Positions 1 through 9,901 of a DNA stretch of 32,176 bases are shown here, piece after piece. Where the stretch lies: assembly GCA_045597645.1 (NCBI GenBank), contig JAZLKM010000052.1, positions 1-32,176 on the forward strand, given 5' to 3'. Numbering within the stretch: position 1 is the stretch's first letter; each line of letters opens with the position of its first letter. Under the pieces are notes generated by a model that was given only the letters and a program-made list of their open reading frames with translations, was not told the DNA's origin and made no database searches. Made by a program: the position numbers and the translations under genes. This DNA comes from JAKSSE01 sp045597645 (GTDB taxonomy: Bacteria > Bacillota > Clostridia > Lachnospirales > Lachnospiraceae).

Positions 1-155
1 ATGTACGTGCGCAAGCCTCGTTAAGAGAATGAGCCCCAACAAAAGTGGATGAATTCTAGAAGACCACATCGAGTTTCGGAGGAGGGCGCGCAATAAAACA
101 TCGTCAAACGAATCGCCCTCAGATTCCGAAAACGGGCTCGCGTAGGAAGGAGGAC
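1..155 (+). repeat. Repeat copy A (structured intergenic repeat, cut by window start)
   Basis: This block recurs at 20297-20449 (copy B, same orientation) and at 31967-32176 (copy C, inverted). By eye A and B differ at 4 positions over the first 118 bp, and A and C at 3 positions over A's 29-141. The block can fold: TTTCGGAGGAGGGCG (74-88) pairs with CGCCCTCAGATTCCGAAA (about 114-131), and an outer GAGCCC (31-36) pairs with GGGCTC (134-139). It lies downstream of the gltD terminator. The stretch 156-282 is G-rich, has no gene, and loosely matches the outer part of the element at 20450-20530, so the element probably runs from the gltD terminator to beyond the window start. Confidence 0.85.
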
Positions 156-282
156 GTGTAGGATGGCTAGCCCGGGCAAGATGAAGTAAGTGAAACCTGC
201 TGGTGGGTGAGGTGGCGGCCCCGAAAATTGGTGGGATGCGCGGCCACGGCAGGCCTAACTGGGGCGGGTGGCGGCGAAAAGC

Positions 283-313
283 GAAATAAAAAGGGGAGCC
301 TGAAGGGCTCCCC
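283..313 (-). terminator. Intrinsic terminator of the gltB-gltD operon
   Basis: On the minus strand GGGGAGCC, loop CTTCA, GGCTCCCC is followed by TTTTTATTT. It lies 22 bp after the gltD stop codon. It also forms the outer edge of the repeat element at the window start. Confidence 0.9.
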
Positions 314-334
314 CTGTGATGTGATGAAGATGGG

Positions 335-1813
335 TTAGGCCATGAGGTATTTGTCGACCTCGGCAGCGCAGGCGCGGCCTTCGGTGATGCCCCATACGAC
401 GAGGGACTGGCCTCTGTGGCAGTCGCCGGCAGTAAAGATGCCAGGAACTGAGGTGACGTATGACTCAGCTGGAGTGGCGATGACACCGCGAGGTGTGGCA
501 TCAACTCCGAAGGCTTCCATGATGTAGCTCTCGCAGCCTAAAAAGCCTGCAGCGATGAGAAGGAGCTCGCACTTGAGTTCTTTTTCTGAGCCTGCTACTT
601 CCACCATGTCCATACGGCCTGTGGTTTCGTTTTTCTTGAACTCAAGAGAGACAATTTTTACAGCTTTGAGTTTGCCTGATTTGTCCTTTATGAATTCTTT
701 TACGGTGGTCTGATAGATACGAGGGTCGTGGCCGAATACTGCTATAGCTTCCTGCTGACCGTAGTCGGTCTTGCAGACCTTTGGCCACTGCGGCCACGGG
801 TTATTCTCAGCGCGCTGGTCAGGTGCCTTTGGCATCATTTCAAGCTGAGTTACAGACTTGCAGCCATGTCTGATGCAGGTGCCGACGCAGTCATTGCCAG
901 TGTCACCACCACCTACGATAACTACGTTCTTATCCTTTGCCATCTCGATGAGAGATGCAGATTTGCTGCCAAGTACGCGTCTGGTAGCATCAGAGAGGAA
1001 GTCTACTGCAAAATAGATACCCTTTGCGTCGCGGCCAGGTGCATTGAGGTCTCTTGGAAGCTTGGCGCCTGTTGCAAGTACTACTGCATCATAGTCAGCT
1101 TTTAGTGACTCGATAGTAACATCGCAGTCAGCGCTGCCTACGTTAGTGTTGCACTTGAAGGTGATGCCTTCCTCCTCCATGAGGGCGATGCGTCTCTTAA
1201 CAATGTTTTTATTGAGCTTCATGTTTGGAATACCGAACATGAGAAGTCCACCCGGGTACTCGTTTTTCTCAAATACAGTGACAAGATGGCCTCGCTTGTT
1301 GAGCTGATCTGCTGCCGCAAGTCCGGCAGGACCACCACCGATTATGGCTACCTTTTTGCCACTGCGGATCTTAATCTCAGCAGGCTGGATGTAACCTTTT
1401 GCAAAGGCTTCCTCAATGATAGACAGCTCGTTGTCGTGGCAGGTGACAGACTCATCATTAAGACCGCAGGTACATGCAGCCTCGCAAAGTGCAGGGCACA
1501 CGCGACCTGTGAACTCCGGGAAGTTGTTGGTCTTTCTAAGTCTCTCGTAGGCCTCCTTCATGTCGCCACGATATATTTCATCATTCCACTCCGGAATGAG
1601 ATTGTGGAGCGGGCATCCTGAATACATGCCGCCAAACTGCTCGCCTGACTGGCAGAATGGCACACCACAATTCATGCATCTTGCCGCCTGAATCTGTCTC
1701 TCTTCAAGGGGCTTTGGCATCTTAAACTCTTCAAAATTCTTTATTCTCTCGAGAGGTGCAACCCATGTGTTGGTAGCTCTCTCATAATCCATAAATCCAC
1801 TAGCTTTTCCCAT
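335..1813 (-). CDS. gltD: Glutamate synthase (NADPH), small (beta) subunit
   Basis: This 492-aa flavoprotein passes electrons from NAD(P)H through FAD and Fe-S clusters to the large subunit, which makes glutamate from glutamine and 2-oxoglutarate. The N-terminal third carries the cysteine pattern of the two-[4Fe-4S] ferredoxin-like domain (CMNCGVPFC, GCPLHN, RVCPALCEAACTC). An FAD-binding GGGPAGLAAA follows near residue 160 and an NADPH-binding GGGDTGND near residue 300. Length is normal for GltD. The start is ATG with AGGAGG seven bases upstream. It begins 10 bp after the gltB stop and is clearly co-transcribed with it; a strong terminator follows. The domain architecture is shared with other GltD-like oxidoreductases, but the neighbouring gltB settles the assignment. 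Confidence 0.96.
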   Translation of the reverse strand: MGKASGFMDYERATNTWVAPLERIKNFEEFKMPKPLEERQIQAARCMNCGVPFCQSGEQFGGMYSGCPLHNLIPEWNDEIYRGDMKEAYERLRKTNNFPEFTGRVCPALCEAACTCGLNDESVTCHDNELSIIEEAFAKGYIQPAEIKIRSGKKVAIIGGGPAGLAAADQLNKRGHLVTVFEKNEYPGGLLMFGIPNMKLNKNIVKRRIALMEEEGITFKCNTNVGSADCDVTIESLKADYDAVVLATGAKLPRDLNAPGRDAKGIYFAVDFLSDATRRVLGSKSASLIEMAKDKNVVIVGGGDTGNDCVGTCIRHGCKSVTQLEMMPKAPDQRAENNPWPQWPKVCKTDYGQQEAIAVFGHDPRIYQTTVKEFIKDKSGKLKAVKIVSLEFKKNETTGRMDMVEVAGSEKELKCELLLIAAGFLGCESYIMEAFGVDATPRGVIATPAESYVTSVPGIFTAGDCHRGQSLVVWGITEGRACAAEVDKYLMA

Positions 1814-1823
1814 GGCTCACCTC

Positions 1824-4800
1824 CTACTTCTGGCTCTCAATAATCTTCTTGTACTCAGTTGGAATGATTTTCTTAAAGAACGGCAGATACTTGTCAAAGT
1901 TCTCAAGTATTTCAGTGCCGAGCTCAGAGCCAGTCTCCTTGACGTGCTCACCGATAAGAGTCTTAAGCTCTTTGATGTCATCCTTCTGGGTCACCTCAGA
2001 CATTTCAACCATCTGCTTGTTGAGCCTTAGGTAGAAGTCATGCTGCATGTCTAATACATAGGCGATACCACCGCTCATTCCGGCTGCAAAGTTCTTGCCG
2101 GTAGCGCCGAGTACTGCGACACGTCCGCCGGTCATGTACTCGCAGCCATGGTCTCCGCAGCCCTCTACTACTGCGTTAGCACCAGAGTTACGTACACAGA
2201 AACGCTCACCAGCTACACCGTTGATGTATGCCTTTCCGCTGGTAGCTCCATAAAGTGCTACGTTACCTATGATAATATTTTCTGAAGCCTTAAAGCTTAC
2301 ACCTTCCTCTGGCTTAACTACGAGCTTACCGCCTGACAGTCCTTTTCCAAAATAGTCGTTGGAATCGCCAGTCAAGGTCATGGTCATACCACTCGGGATG
2401 AATGCTCCAAAGCTCTGGCCACCACCACCGTGGCAATTAACTACGTAGGTGTCCTCTGCCAGATGGTCACCAAACCTCTTGGTGATTTCTGAACCAGTTA
2501 TGGTTCCGAGGGTTCTATTGATACTAGACACATTTACATCTATGCTAGCAGGCTCGCCCTTTGAAAATGCCTTCTCGAAGCCTGGAAGTAGCACTGACTC
2601 ATCCATAGTCTCGCTGAGCTTAAAGTCATAGACCTTTGCCGGGTCGAAATGCTCTGTCCTGGTAGTGCCATCTACTTTTCCAAGGATAGGTGCCATGTCA
2701 AGGGTATGTGCGTTAGCGAAAAGCTTTTCAGCAGATTCCTCTACTGCTGCGCCTCCAATATAGCCATCCTTAATCTTGAGCATGTCAGTGCGACCTACCA
2801 GCTCGTCAACCGTGCGTACACCAAGCTTTGCCATAATCTCACGGAGTTCCTCTGCTATGAACATCATGAAGTTCATAATGTACTCCGGCTTTCCTGCAAA
2901 GCGCTTGCGAAGCTCTGGATTCTGAGTTGCAATACCTACCGGGCAGGTATCCAAGTTACATACTCTCATCATTACGCAGCCCATGGTTACGAGCGGCGCT
3001 GTTGCAAAACCAAATTCCTCTGCTCCAAGTGCACATGCGATAGCTACATCGCGACCGGTCATAAGCTTTCCATCAGTCTCGATGCGTACCTTCTCGCGAA
3101 GTCCGTTGAGCATGAGGGTCTGATGTGTCTCTGCCAGTCCAAGCTCCCATGGCAGTCCTGCGTTATGTATAGATGATTTCGGCGCTGCTCCTGTACCTCC
3201 GTCATAGCCTGATATAAGTATTACCTGAGCTCCGGCCTTAGCAACACCTGCAGCAATTGTACCTACTCCAGCCTCTGAAACCAGCTTTACTGAGATTCTT
3301 GCATCCCTATTTGCATTCTTAAGATCGTATATAAGCTGAGCCAGATCCTCGATAGAATAGATATCATGATGTGGCGGTGGAGAGATAAGTGATACTCCCG
3401 GAGTTGAGCAACGTGTCTTTGCAATCCATGGGTATACTTTCTTACCTGGTAAATGTCCACCTTCTCCCGGCTTTGCACCCTGAGCCATCTTAATCTGAAT
3501 CTCCTGCGCACTTACAAGGTATGCAGAGGTTACACCGAATCTTCCTGATGCTACCTGCTTTATTGCAGAGCATTTTTCAGAGTTAAAACGCTCCGGATCC
3601 TCTCCTCCCTCACCAGAGTTTGATTTTCCGCCCAGTCTGTTCATGGCGATGGCCATGCACTCATGAGCCTCCTGTGAGATCGAGCCGTATGACATTGCTC
3701 CGGTCTTAAATCTCTTAACAATCTCTGATGCAGGCTCTACCTCATCAATTGAGATTGCATTTCCATCTTCAAAATTGAAATCCAGAAGTCCTCTCAAGGT
3801 GTGAAGCTTTCTCTCATCATTGATGAGCGCTGAGTACTCCTTGAATTTCTCATAAGAGCCGCTATGTGTCGCGTCTCGAAGTGCGATAATGGTCTTCGGA
3901 TTGTAGAGATGCTCCTCAGCCTGTTCTCCGCTTCTAAGCTTATGTGAGCCCTTGCTGTCAAGCGCCTCATCTATTCCAAGTCCCAACGGATCAAAGGCTT
4001 TGTTATGTCTCTCCTCCACATCCTGCTCGATTTCCTTAAGACCAATACCTTCTACCGGGCTTACAGTATTTGTAAAATACTTCTCTATTACGGCCTGTGA
4101 GATACCTACTGCCTCAAATATCTGGGCTGACTGATATGACTGAAGTGTTGAGATACCCATCTTTGATGCAATCTTAACTATGCCATGTACGATGGCATTG
4201 TTGTAATCATTGATTGCAGTGTGGTAGTCCTTATCAAGTCTGTTCTTGTCAATCAAATCTGCGATGCACTCCTGTGCCAGATATGGATTAACTGCTCTTG
4301 CACCATATCCAAGCAGGGTTGCAAAATGATGAACATCCCTTGGCTCTGCAGACTCAAGAATGATTGATACTGCAGTACGCTTCTTGGTGCGAATCAAGTA
4401 TTGCTCAATAGCAGATACAGCCAGAAGTGATGGTATAGCAAGATGGTTCTCATCTACGCCTCTATCTGACAAAACAATGATATTTGCACCATTTTTGTAC
4501 GCTCTGTCACACTCAATGAAGAGCTTATCAAGAGCCTTTTCCAGTGATGTATTCTTATAATAAAGAATAGATACCGTCTCCACATGGAAACCAGGCTTCT
4601 TCATATGCTTGATTTTCATGAGGTCTACGCTTGTAAGTATCGGGTTATTTATCTGAAGTACTTCGCAGTTTTCCGGTTTCTCAATAAGAAGATTTCCGTC
4701 TGAACCCAAATATACTGTGGTGTCTGTTACTACCTCCTCGCGAAGTGCATCGATTGGCGGATTAGTTACCTGTGCGAACATCTGCTTAAAGTAATTAAAG

Positions 4801-6305
4801 AGCGGCTGATGCTTCTCTGAAAGTACTGCCAGCGGTATATCTATACCCATTGAAGCCGTAGCTTCTCCACCATTTGTAGCCATCGGAATTATAGCTGTGG
4901 TGATATCCTCATAGGTGTAGCCAAATGCTTTGTACAGATGCTCTCTGGTCTCATCGTCGTAATGAGCCACCTTCTGATTTGGAATCGGCAGTTCTGAGAG
5001 AGTCACAAGATGTGAATCAAGCCACTCGCCATATGGCTGCTTCATTGCATAATATTCCTTGCACTCCTCATCTGAGATGATGCGTTTATTTACAGTATCT
5101 ACGAGGAGCATCTTGCCCGGCTGCAGACGAGATTTTACCTTGATATCCTTAGGATCAATATCCAGTACACCTACCTCTGATGACAGGATGAGTCTATTGT
5201 CCTTTGTTACATAGTAACGAGACGGACGCAGGCCATTGCGGTCAAGTACCGCACCAACCACATCTCCGTCTGAGAAAAGTATTGCTGCAGGGCCGTCCCA
5301 CGGCTCCATCATTGTTGCATAATATCTATAGAGATCTCTCTTCTTGCGAGACATTCCCTCGTCATTTTTCCACGGTTCAGGAATCATCATCATGATTGCA
5401 AGTGGCATCGGGACACCGCTCATTACCAAGAATTCAAGGGTGTTGTCAAGCATTGCTGAGTCAGAGCCTGATGAAGATATAACAGGAAGCACCTTGTCGA
5501 TAGAATCAGCCAGGGCCTCTGTATACATGGTCTCCTCTCTGGCCATCATTCTGTCAACGTTTCCTCGAATGGTATTAATCTCACCATTGTGGAGGATGAA
5601 ACGGTTCGGATGAGCTCTCTGCCAGCTTGGCATTGTGTTAGTAGAGAATCGTGAATGTACCATTGCAATAGCTGACACATAGTCAGGGCTCTGCAGGTCT
5701 TGATAGAACAATCTGAGCTGTGCTACCAGGAACATTCCCTTATATACAAGAGTTCTTGATGAGAATGAGCATACATAAGTACCCTCTGAACTCTGCTCAA
5801 ACACACGTCTTATTACGTATAGCTTGCGGTCAAACTCAAGTCCCTTTTCAATATCTCCTCTTCTTTTTACAAAGCACTGGAAAATAGCAGGCTTTGAGGT
5901 AAGGGCCTTAGCTGAAAGACAGTCCTCATTTATCGGAACCTCTCTCCAAGCCAGAAATTCTACGCCCTCCTTTTGGCAGATAACCTCAAATAGGCGCATT
6001 GCCTTGCGCCTTTCCTTTTCATCCTGAGGGAAGAAAAACATACCAATACCGTAGTCTCTCTCAGAACCTATATCTACTTTAAGAGTCTTTGCTACCTTCT
6101 TGAAAAACTTATGTGAAATCTGGACCATGATACCTACACCGTCGCCGATTTCACCGCTGGCATCCTTGCCGGCTCTGTGCTCGAGCTTTTCAACGATTGA
6201 AAGCGCGTCGTCCACCACCTGGTGTGACTGCTTACCGCCTATATCTATTACTGCACCGATACCGCAGGCATCGTGCTCATATCTTTGATCATACAAATTA
6301 CTCAT
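1824..6305 (-). CDS. gltB: Glutamate synthase, large (alpha) subunit
   Basis: At 1,493 aa this is full-length GOGAT alpha subunit. The start MSNLYDQRYEHDAC places the class II amidotransferase cysteine at residue 14, so a short propeptide must be removed to expose it. The glutaminase domain fills the first ~400 residues. The FMN/synthase domain follows, with the 3Fe-4S ligands C-x5-C-x4-C at residues 1110, 1116 and 1121 (CVMMRVCNLDTC). The C-terminal glycine-rich beta-helix starts around HGGGGQSFGAF. It takes the glutamine amide and channels ammonia to 2-oxoglutarate. It sits 15 bp after asnB and 10 bp before gltD, so the three are probably one transcript. The start is ATG after a G-rich site (GGGGGTAGGATT). 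Confidence 0.97.
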   Translation of the reverse strand: MSNLYDQRYEHDACGIGAVIDIGGKQSHQVVDDALSIVEKLEHRAGKDASGEIGDGVGIMVQISHKFFKKVAKTLKVDIGSERDYGIGMFFFPQDEKERRKAMRLFEVICQKEGVEFLAWREVPINEDCLSAKALTSKPAIFQCFVKRRGDIEKGLEFDRKLYVIRRVFEQSSEGTYVCSFSSRTLVYKGMFLVAQLRLFYQDLQSPDYVSAIAMVHSRFSTNTMPSWQRAHPNRFILHNGEINTIRGNVDRMMAREETMYTEALADSIDKVLPVISSSGSDSAMLDNTLEFLVMSGVPMPLAIMMMIPEPWKNDEGMSRKKRDLYRYYATMMEPWDGPAAILFSDGDVVGAVLDRNGLRPSRYYVTKDNRLILSSEVGVLDIDPKDIKVKSRLQPGKMLLVDTVNKRIISDEECKEYYAMKQPYGEWLDSHLVTLSELPIPNQKVAHYDDETREHLYKAFGYTYEDITTAIIPMATNGGEATASMGIDIPLAVLSEKHQPLFNYFKQMFAQVTNPPIDALREEVVTDTTVYLGSDGNLLIEKPENCEVLQINNPILTSVDLMKIKHMKKPGFHVETVSILYYKNTSLEKALDKLFIECDRAYKNGANIIVLSDRGVDENHLAIPSLLAVSAIEQYLIRTKKRTAVSIILESAEPRDVHHFATLLGYGARAVNPYLAQECIADLIDKNRLDKDYHTAINDYNNAIVHGIVKIASKMGISTLQSYQSAQIFEAVGISQAVIEKYFTNTVSPVEGIGLKEIEQDVEERHNKAFDPLGLGIDEALDSKGSHKLRSGEQAEEHLYNPKTIIALRDATHSGSYEKFKEYSALINDERKLHTLRGLLDFNFEDGNAISIDEVEPASEIVKRFKTGAMSYGSISQEAHECMAIAMNRLGGKSNSGEGGEDPERFNSEKCSAIKQVASGRFGVTSAYLVSAQEIQIKMAQGAKPGEGGHLPGKKVYPWIAKTRCSTPGVSLISPPPHHDIYSIEDLAQLIYDLKNANRDARISVKLVSEAGVGTIAAGVAKAGAQVILISGYDGGTGAAPKSSIHNAGLPWELGLAETHQTLMLNGLREKVRIETDGKLMTGRDVAIACALGAEEFGFATAPLVTMGCVMMRVCNLDTCPVGIATQNPELRKRFAGKPEYIMNFMMFIAEELREIMAKLGVRTVDELVGRTDMLKIKDGYIGGAAVEESAEKLFANAHTLDMAPILGKVDGTTRTEHFDPAKVYDFKLSETMDESVLLPGFEKAFSKGEPASIDVNVSSINRTLGTITGSEITKRFGDHLAEDTYVVNCHGGGGQSFGAFIPSGMTMTLTGDSNDYFGKGLSGGKLVVKPEEGVSFKASENIIIGNVALYGATSGKAYINGVAGERFCVRNSGANAVVEGCGDHGCEYMTGGRVAVLGATGKNFAAGMSGGIAYVLDMQHDFYLRLNKQMVEMSEVTQKDDIKELKTLIGEHVKETGSELGTEILENFDKYLPFFKKIIPTEYKKIIESQK

Positions 6306-6320
6306 AATCCTACCCCCTAC

Positions 6321-7904
6321 TTATTGACCTGATGCACCGTAGTTTGACAGTACACGCGCCGACGGATCATTTACGTTGCAACCTTCCCAGGTCTTGTTAG
6401 GCATCCAGAAATCAACTATCATCTCTGCCTGGCCCGGATAGTAGCTTTCAAAAAGCTCCCTGTACATAAGTGACTCTTTGGTGAAAGGTGTAGCATAGGT
6501 GTACTTTTTGCACTTTTCCTCAAATTCTTCGTCGGTATACATTTCCTCTGCGTGCTCCTTGAGGTCATCCACCATTGAGTGACCTACTGCATCGGAAAAT
6601 GCTGCCTTTTCACGCATAAGAATATCATATGGCAGGCAACCATCCTCTTCGAATGCATGACGAAGAAGATACTTACCTTTGTTGTAGGTATTGAGCTTGC
6701 GCTCAGGATTGAGACTCATTACATAATCTACAAAGTCGAGATCTCCAAATGGAACTCGTGCTTCCAAGGAGTTCACAGATATACACCTGTCAGCGCGGAG
6801 TACATCATACATATGCAGCTCATGTATTCTCTTCTGCGCCTCCATCTGGAACTCATAAGCAGAGGGGGCAAAATCCGTATACTTATAGCCGAAAAGTTCA
6901 TCGGAGATCTCGCCAGTGAGAAGCACTCGTACATCAGTGTTTTCATGTATATACTTGCATACCATGTACATACCCATGGACGCACGAATGGTTGTAATAT
7001 CATATGTGCCAAGGAGCTTAACTACATTAGGCAGCTCGCGGATAACATCCTCCTTTGACATATATACCTCAGTGTGCTCTGAGCCGATGAAATCAGCCAC
7101 CTGCTTAGCATACTTAAGGTCGATAGCATCCTTTTCCATACCAATGGCAAAGGTCTTAATAGGTCTGTTTGACAGCTTTTGTGCAACAGCACATACCAAT
7201 GATGAATCAAGTCCTCCAGAGAGAAGGAATCCCACCGGAGCATCTGCGTCGAGACGCTTCTCAATACCTGCCACAAGCTTGTCATGTATTTTCTTGCAGG
7301 CAGTCTCCACATCATCGTCTATTACTGATTTTGCTACAGAAATATCGTTGTAGCAGATAAACTGTCCATCCTTGTAATAATGTCCTGGAGGAAACGGCAT
7401 AATCTTGTCACAGATTCCTACCAGCGCCTTAGGCTCTGATGCAAATGCGATAGACTGCTCCTTTGTGTATCCGTAGTACAGAGGTCTGATTCCTATCGGA
7501 TCTCTGGCCGCTATCATCTCTCCAGTCTCTTCTATATATATAATCAGGGCATACTCAGCATCCAGCATCTTAAATAGATCCGTGCCATACTGCTCATACA
7601 TTGGCAGTATAATCTCGCAGTCAGAATCTGACTTAAAGGTATAACCCTTCCTTATTAGTTCTTCCTTAATTGGCCTAAAGCCATAGAGCTCACCGTTACA
7701 TACCACATATTTTCCATTAAGTTCAAACGGCTGCATTCCAGCCTCGGTGAGTCCCATTATTGAAAGTCTCTGAAATCCCAGAATTCCCTTTGACTTATCT
7801 ATAATCTTTAGGGCGTCTGGTCCTCTGGAGGTTGTCTCCAGTATTCCTTTTTTAAACTGTTCAGGGGTGATGTCTTTCCCTGATATTCCCATTATCGAGC
7901 ACAT
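6321..7904 (-). CDS. asnB: Asparagine synthase (glutamine-hydrolysing), AsnB type
   Basis: This 527-aa enzyme converts aspartate, glutamine and ATP to asparagine and glutamate. Cys2 (MCSIMG) is the class II amidotransferase nucleophile once Met1 is removed. SRGPD, QRLSIMG and CNGELYG are the glutaminase-domain motifs. The synthase domain has the ATP-pyrophosphatase loop SGGLDSSLV near residue 230 and the conserved TGEISDELFGYKY and LEARVPFGD blocks. It is slightly shorter than E. coli AsnB (554 aa), with nothing missing that I can see. The ATG follows GGAAGGAAG. It lies 15 bp upstream of gltB and is probably the first gene of an asnB-gltB-gltD transcript that competes for the same glutamine pool. 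Confidence 0.94.
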   Translation of the reverse strand: MCSIMGISGKDITPEQFKKGILETTSRGPDALKIIDKSKGILGFQRLSIMGLTEAGMQPFELNGKYVVCNGELYGFRPIKEELIRKGYTFKSDSDCEIILPMYEQYGTDLFKMLDAEYALIIYIEETGEMIAARDPIGIRPLYYGYTKEQSIAFASEPKALVGICDKIMPFPPGHYYKDGQFICYNDISVAKSVIDDDVETACKKIHDKLVAGIEKRLDADAPVGFLLSGGLDSSLVCAVAQKLSNRPIKTFAIGMEKDAIDLKYAKQVADFIGSEHTEVYMSKEDVIRELPNVVKLLGTYDITTIRASMGMYMVCKYIHENTDVRVLLTGEISDELFGYKYTDFAPSAYEFQMEAQKRIHELHMYDVLRADRCISVNSLEARVPFGDLDFVDYVMSLNPERKLNTYNKGKYLLRHAFEEDGCLPYDILMREKAAFSDAVGHSMVDDLKEHAEEMYTDEEFEEKCKKYTYATPFTKESLMYRELFESYYPGQAEMIVDFWMPNKTWEGCNVNDPSARVLSNYGASGQ

Positions 7905-8046
7905 AATTTTCTTCCTTCCCTATTACTTATGCGATTACTCATCTGCGTTTATTGCAATCGCATTTAAATTTTTTATCTAATTTTCTATTTAGCACAAATG
8001 CTGTGGGACCTATGTCCCCCAGCACTCATGCCAATATTTTCAAGAT
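7905..8046 (-). promoter_or_regulatory. asnB upstream region: hairpin, candidate extended -10, and 8-bp inverted repeat
   Basis: This is the gap between the amt stop and asnB. On the minus strand a hairpin (TGCTG..GGGAC, loop, GTCCC..CAGCA, plus coordinates 7999-8024) follows amt and lacks a clean U-run. Then TGC-TAAATA (7986-7994) resembles an extended -10 element. Nearer to asnB an ATGCGATT/AATCGCAT inverted repeat encloses about 20 bases. Partial termination after amt and a separate asnB promoter are plausible but unproven. Confidence 0.4.
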
Positions 8047-9801
8047 TTATTCAACGTCCTGAAGTGCGTCATATCCGGTCTCACCGGTTCTGACCTTAAC
8101 TACGTTTTCTACGTTGTATACGAAGATCTTGCCATCGCCGATATGTCCGGTGTAAAGAACCTTCTTTGCAGTTTCAATAACCAAACCTACCGGAACCTTA
8201 GCAACTACGATATCAACCTGTACCTTAGGAAGCAGTGAAGCCTCAACCGGAATACCTCTGTAGTACTCAAGCTTGCCCTTCTGTACGCCGCAGCCAAGTA
8301 CATGGCTTACAGTCATACCAGTGATGCCGATATCAACCATTGCATTCTTGAGGGACTCAAGCTTATTCTCACGGCAGATGATCTCAATCTTGCTGAACTT
8401 AACACCTTCAGGTGCAGCCTCTTTAGATACCGGCTCGTAAGACTCAACAGTCTTAACCTCTACAGCCTCAGCCATCGGAGTATCTCCAGATACCATTACT
8501 ACATCACCATCGATAAACGGTTCAGGTGCCATCTGGAATCCACCGTATGCGGTAGGAAGACCATGCTCGGTAGAGTCGAGTCCGAGGATTTCCTCCTCTC
8601 TGGTAACACGAAGTCCAAGTGTCTTCTTAATGCAGAAGAATGCTAATGTCATTGTTACTGCGGTCCAACCTGCTACAGCTACAAAGCCTAAGCACTGAAG
8701 ACCAAGCTGCTTAAATCCACCGCCATAGAAAAGACCGTTGCTGATACCTGCGGTAGCCATTGCCGGTGAAGTATCTGTTGCGAAAAGTCCTACTGCAAGA
8801 GTACCCCAGATACCGTTCATCATATGTACTGCTACGGCACCTACCGGGTCATCAATGTGAAGCTTGTGATCAAGCAGCCATACGCCCAAGCATACGAGAA
8901 GTCCTGCTACAATACCGATGATTGCTGCACCAAGTGCATCTGTTACATCACATCCTGCAGTGATTGCTACAAGACCTGCAAGTGATGCGTTAAGGCACAT
9001 TGAAACATCAGGCTTACCATACTTAATCCAAGTGAAAAGCATACAAGCAAATGTTGCTGTAGCTGGTGCAATAGTGGTAGTTACGAAGATAGATGCAAGC
9101 TCGTCTACGCTCTGAGCTGCTGCTCCGTTGAAGCCGTACCATCCAAGCCATAGGATGAATACACCAAGTGCTCCAATAGTGATGTTATGTCCTGGGAAAG
9201 CAGTTACTTTAATCTTGCCGTCCTTACCCTTTACGAACTTACCAATACGAGGTCCAAGGATAATTGCTCCGATAAGTGCTGCAATACCACCTACCATGTG
9301 AATTGCTGCTGAACCAGCATAATCGTGGAATCCCATTCCAGTCAGCCATCCGTCAGGTCCCCAGATCCAGTGTGCCTCGATTGGATATACAACTGCTGAA
9401 ATAACTGCTGAATATACGCAATATGACAGGAACTTTGTACGCTCTGCCATAGCACCTGATACGATGGTAGCTGTGGTAGCACAGAATACTAAGTTGAATA
9501 TCCATGAAGACCAGTCAAATGTTGCATAGTCTGAGATAATCTGCCACTGTGGCTTGCCACAAAAGCCTGCCAAGGTGTTTTCTCCTAAAAGAAGAGCTCC
9601 ACCGATGAGGATGAATACTATGGTTCCGATACAGAAATCCATCAAGTTCTTCATGATGATATTTCCAGTATTTTTTGCCCTAGTAAATCCTGCCTCAACC
9701 ATTGCGAAGCCGGCCTGCATCCAAAATACAAGTGCAGCGCCGATGAGGAACCATACCCCCATCACTTCGCCTCTTACTCCTTCTAAAATCTGAATGTCCA
9801 T
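8047..9801 (-). CDS. amt: Ammonium transporter fused to a C-terminal PII (GlnB/GlnK-like) domain
   Basis: This 584-aa protein joins an Amt channel (residues ~1-420) to a complete PII domain (residues ~467-584) through an acidic linker. The Amt twin histidines are visible in SAAIHMVGG (His168 by my count) and GAVAVHMMNGIWG. The PII part has GITGMTV, the T-loop GCGVQKGKLEYYRG, LPKVQVDIVV and TGHIGDGKIFV. The T-loop reads YYRGIPVEASLLPK: where E. coli GlnB/GlnK have the uridylylated Tyr51 (YRGAEY) this protein has Val. I chose the second ATG of MNMDIQ because AAAGGAGG sits 8 bases before it; an 18-residue in-frame extension to 9855 has no such site. Free GlnK normally plugs Amt, so a tethered gate is likely. 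The gene follows glnN by 100 bp. Confidence 0.93.
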   Translation of the reverse strand: MDIQILEGVRGEVMGVWFLIGAALVFWMQAGFAMVEAGFTRAKNTGNIIMKNLMDFCIGTIVFILIGGALLLGENTLAGFCGKPQWQIISDYATFDWSSWIFNLVFCATTATIVSGAMAERTKFLSYCVYSAVISAVVYPIEAHWIWGPDGWLTGMGFHDYAGSAAIHMVGGIAALIGAIILGPRIGKFVKGKDGKIKVTAFPGHNITIGALGVFILWLGWYGFNGAAAQSVDELASIFVTTTIAPATATFACMLFTWIKYGKPDVSMCLNASLAGLVAITAGCDVTDALGAAIIGIVAGLLVCLGVWLLDHKLHIDDPVGAVAVHMMNGIWGTLAVGLFATDTSPAMATAGISNGLFYGGGFKQLGLQCLGFVAVAGWTAVTMTLAFFCIKKTLGLRVTREEEILGLDSTEHGLPTAYGGFQMAPEPFIDGDVVMVSGDTPMAEAVEVKTVESYEPVSKEAAPEGVKFSKIEIICRENKLESLKNAMVDIGITGMTVSHVLGCGVQKGKLEYYRGIPVEASLLPKVQVDIVVAKVPVGLVIETAKKVLYTGHIGDGKIFVYNVENVVKVRTGETGYDALQDVE

Positions 9802-9835
9802 ATTCATGTCCTCCTTTTGGCGATGTATCCGCCTT

Positions 9836-9879
9836 TTTATAAAATACGCAGGCAAGCTATCTTACGATAGCCGCCTGCG
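9836..9879 (-). terminator. Hairpin between glnN and amt (weak terminator or processing site)
   Basis: On the minus strand CGCAGGC.GCTATC, loop GTAA, GATAGC..GCCTGCG forms a long stem followed by TATTTTAT. The U-run is interrupted, so partial read-through from glnN into amt is expected. Confidence 0.55.
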
Positions 9880-9901
9880 CCATTGCAGTGATTTCGATAT
9901 C

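Noticed and set aside
156..190. Eight-codon open frame after GGAAGGAGG (ATG at 163)
   Set aside because: Very short, within the repeat tail, not shared with copies B or C.
9802..9855. 18-residue N-terminal extension of the Amt-PII fusion
   Set aside because: The extension overlaps the glnN-amt hairpin and lacks a ribosome-binding site, whereas AAAGGAGG is well placed for the internal ATG at 9801.
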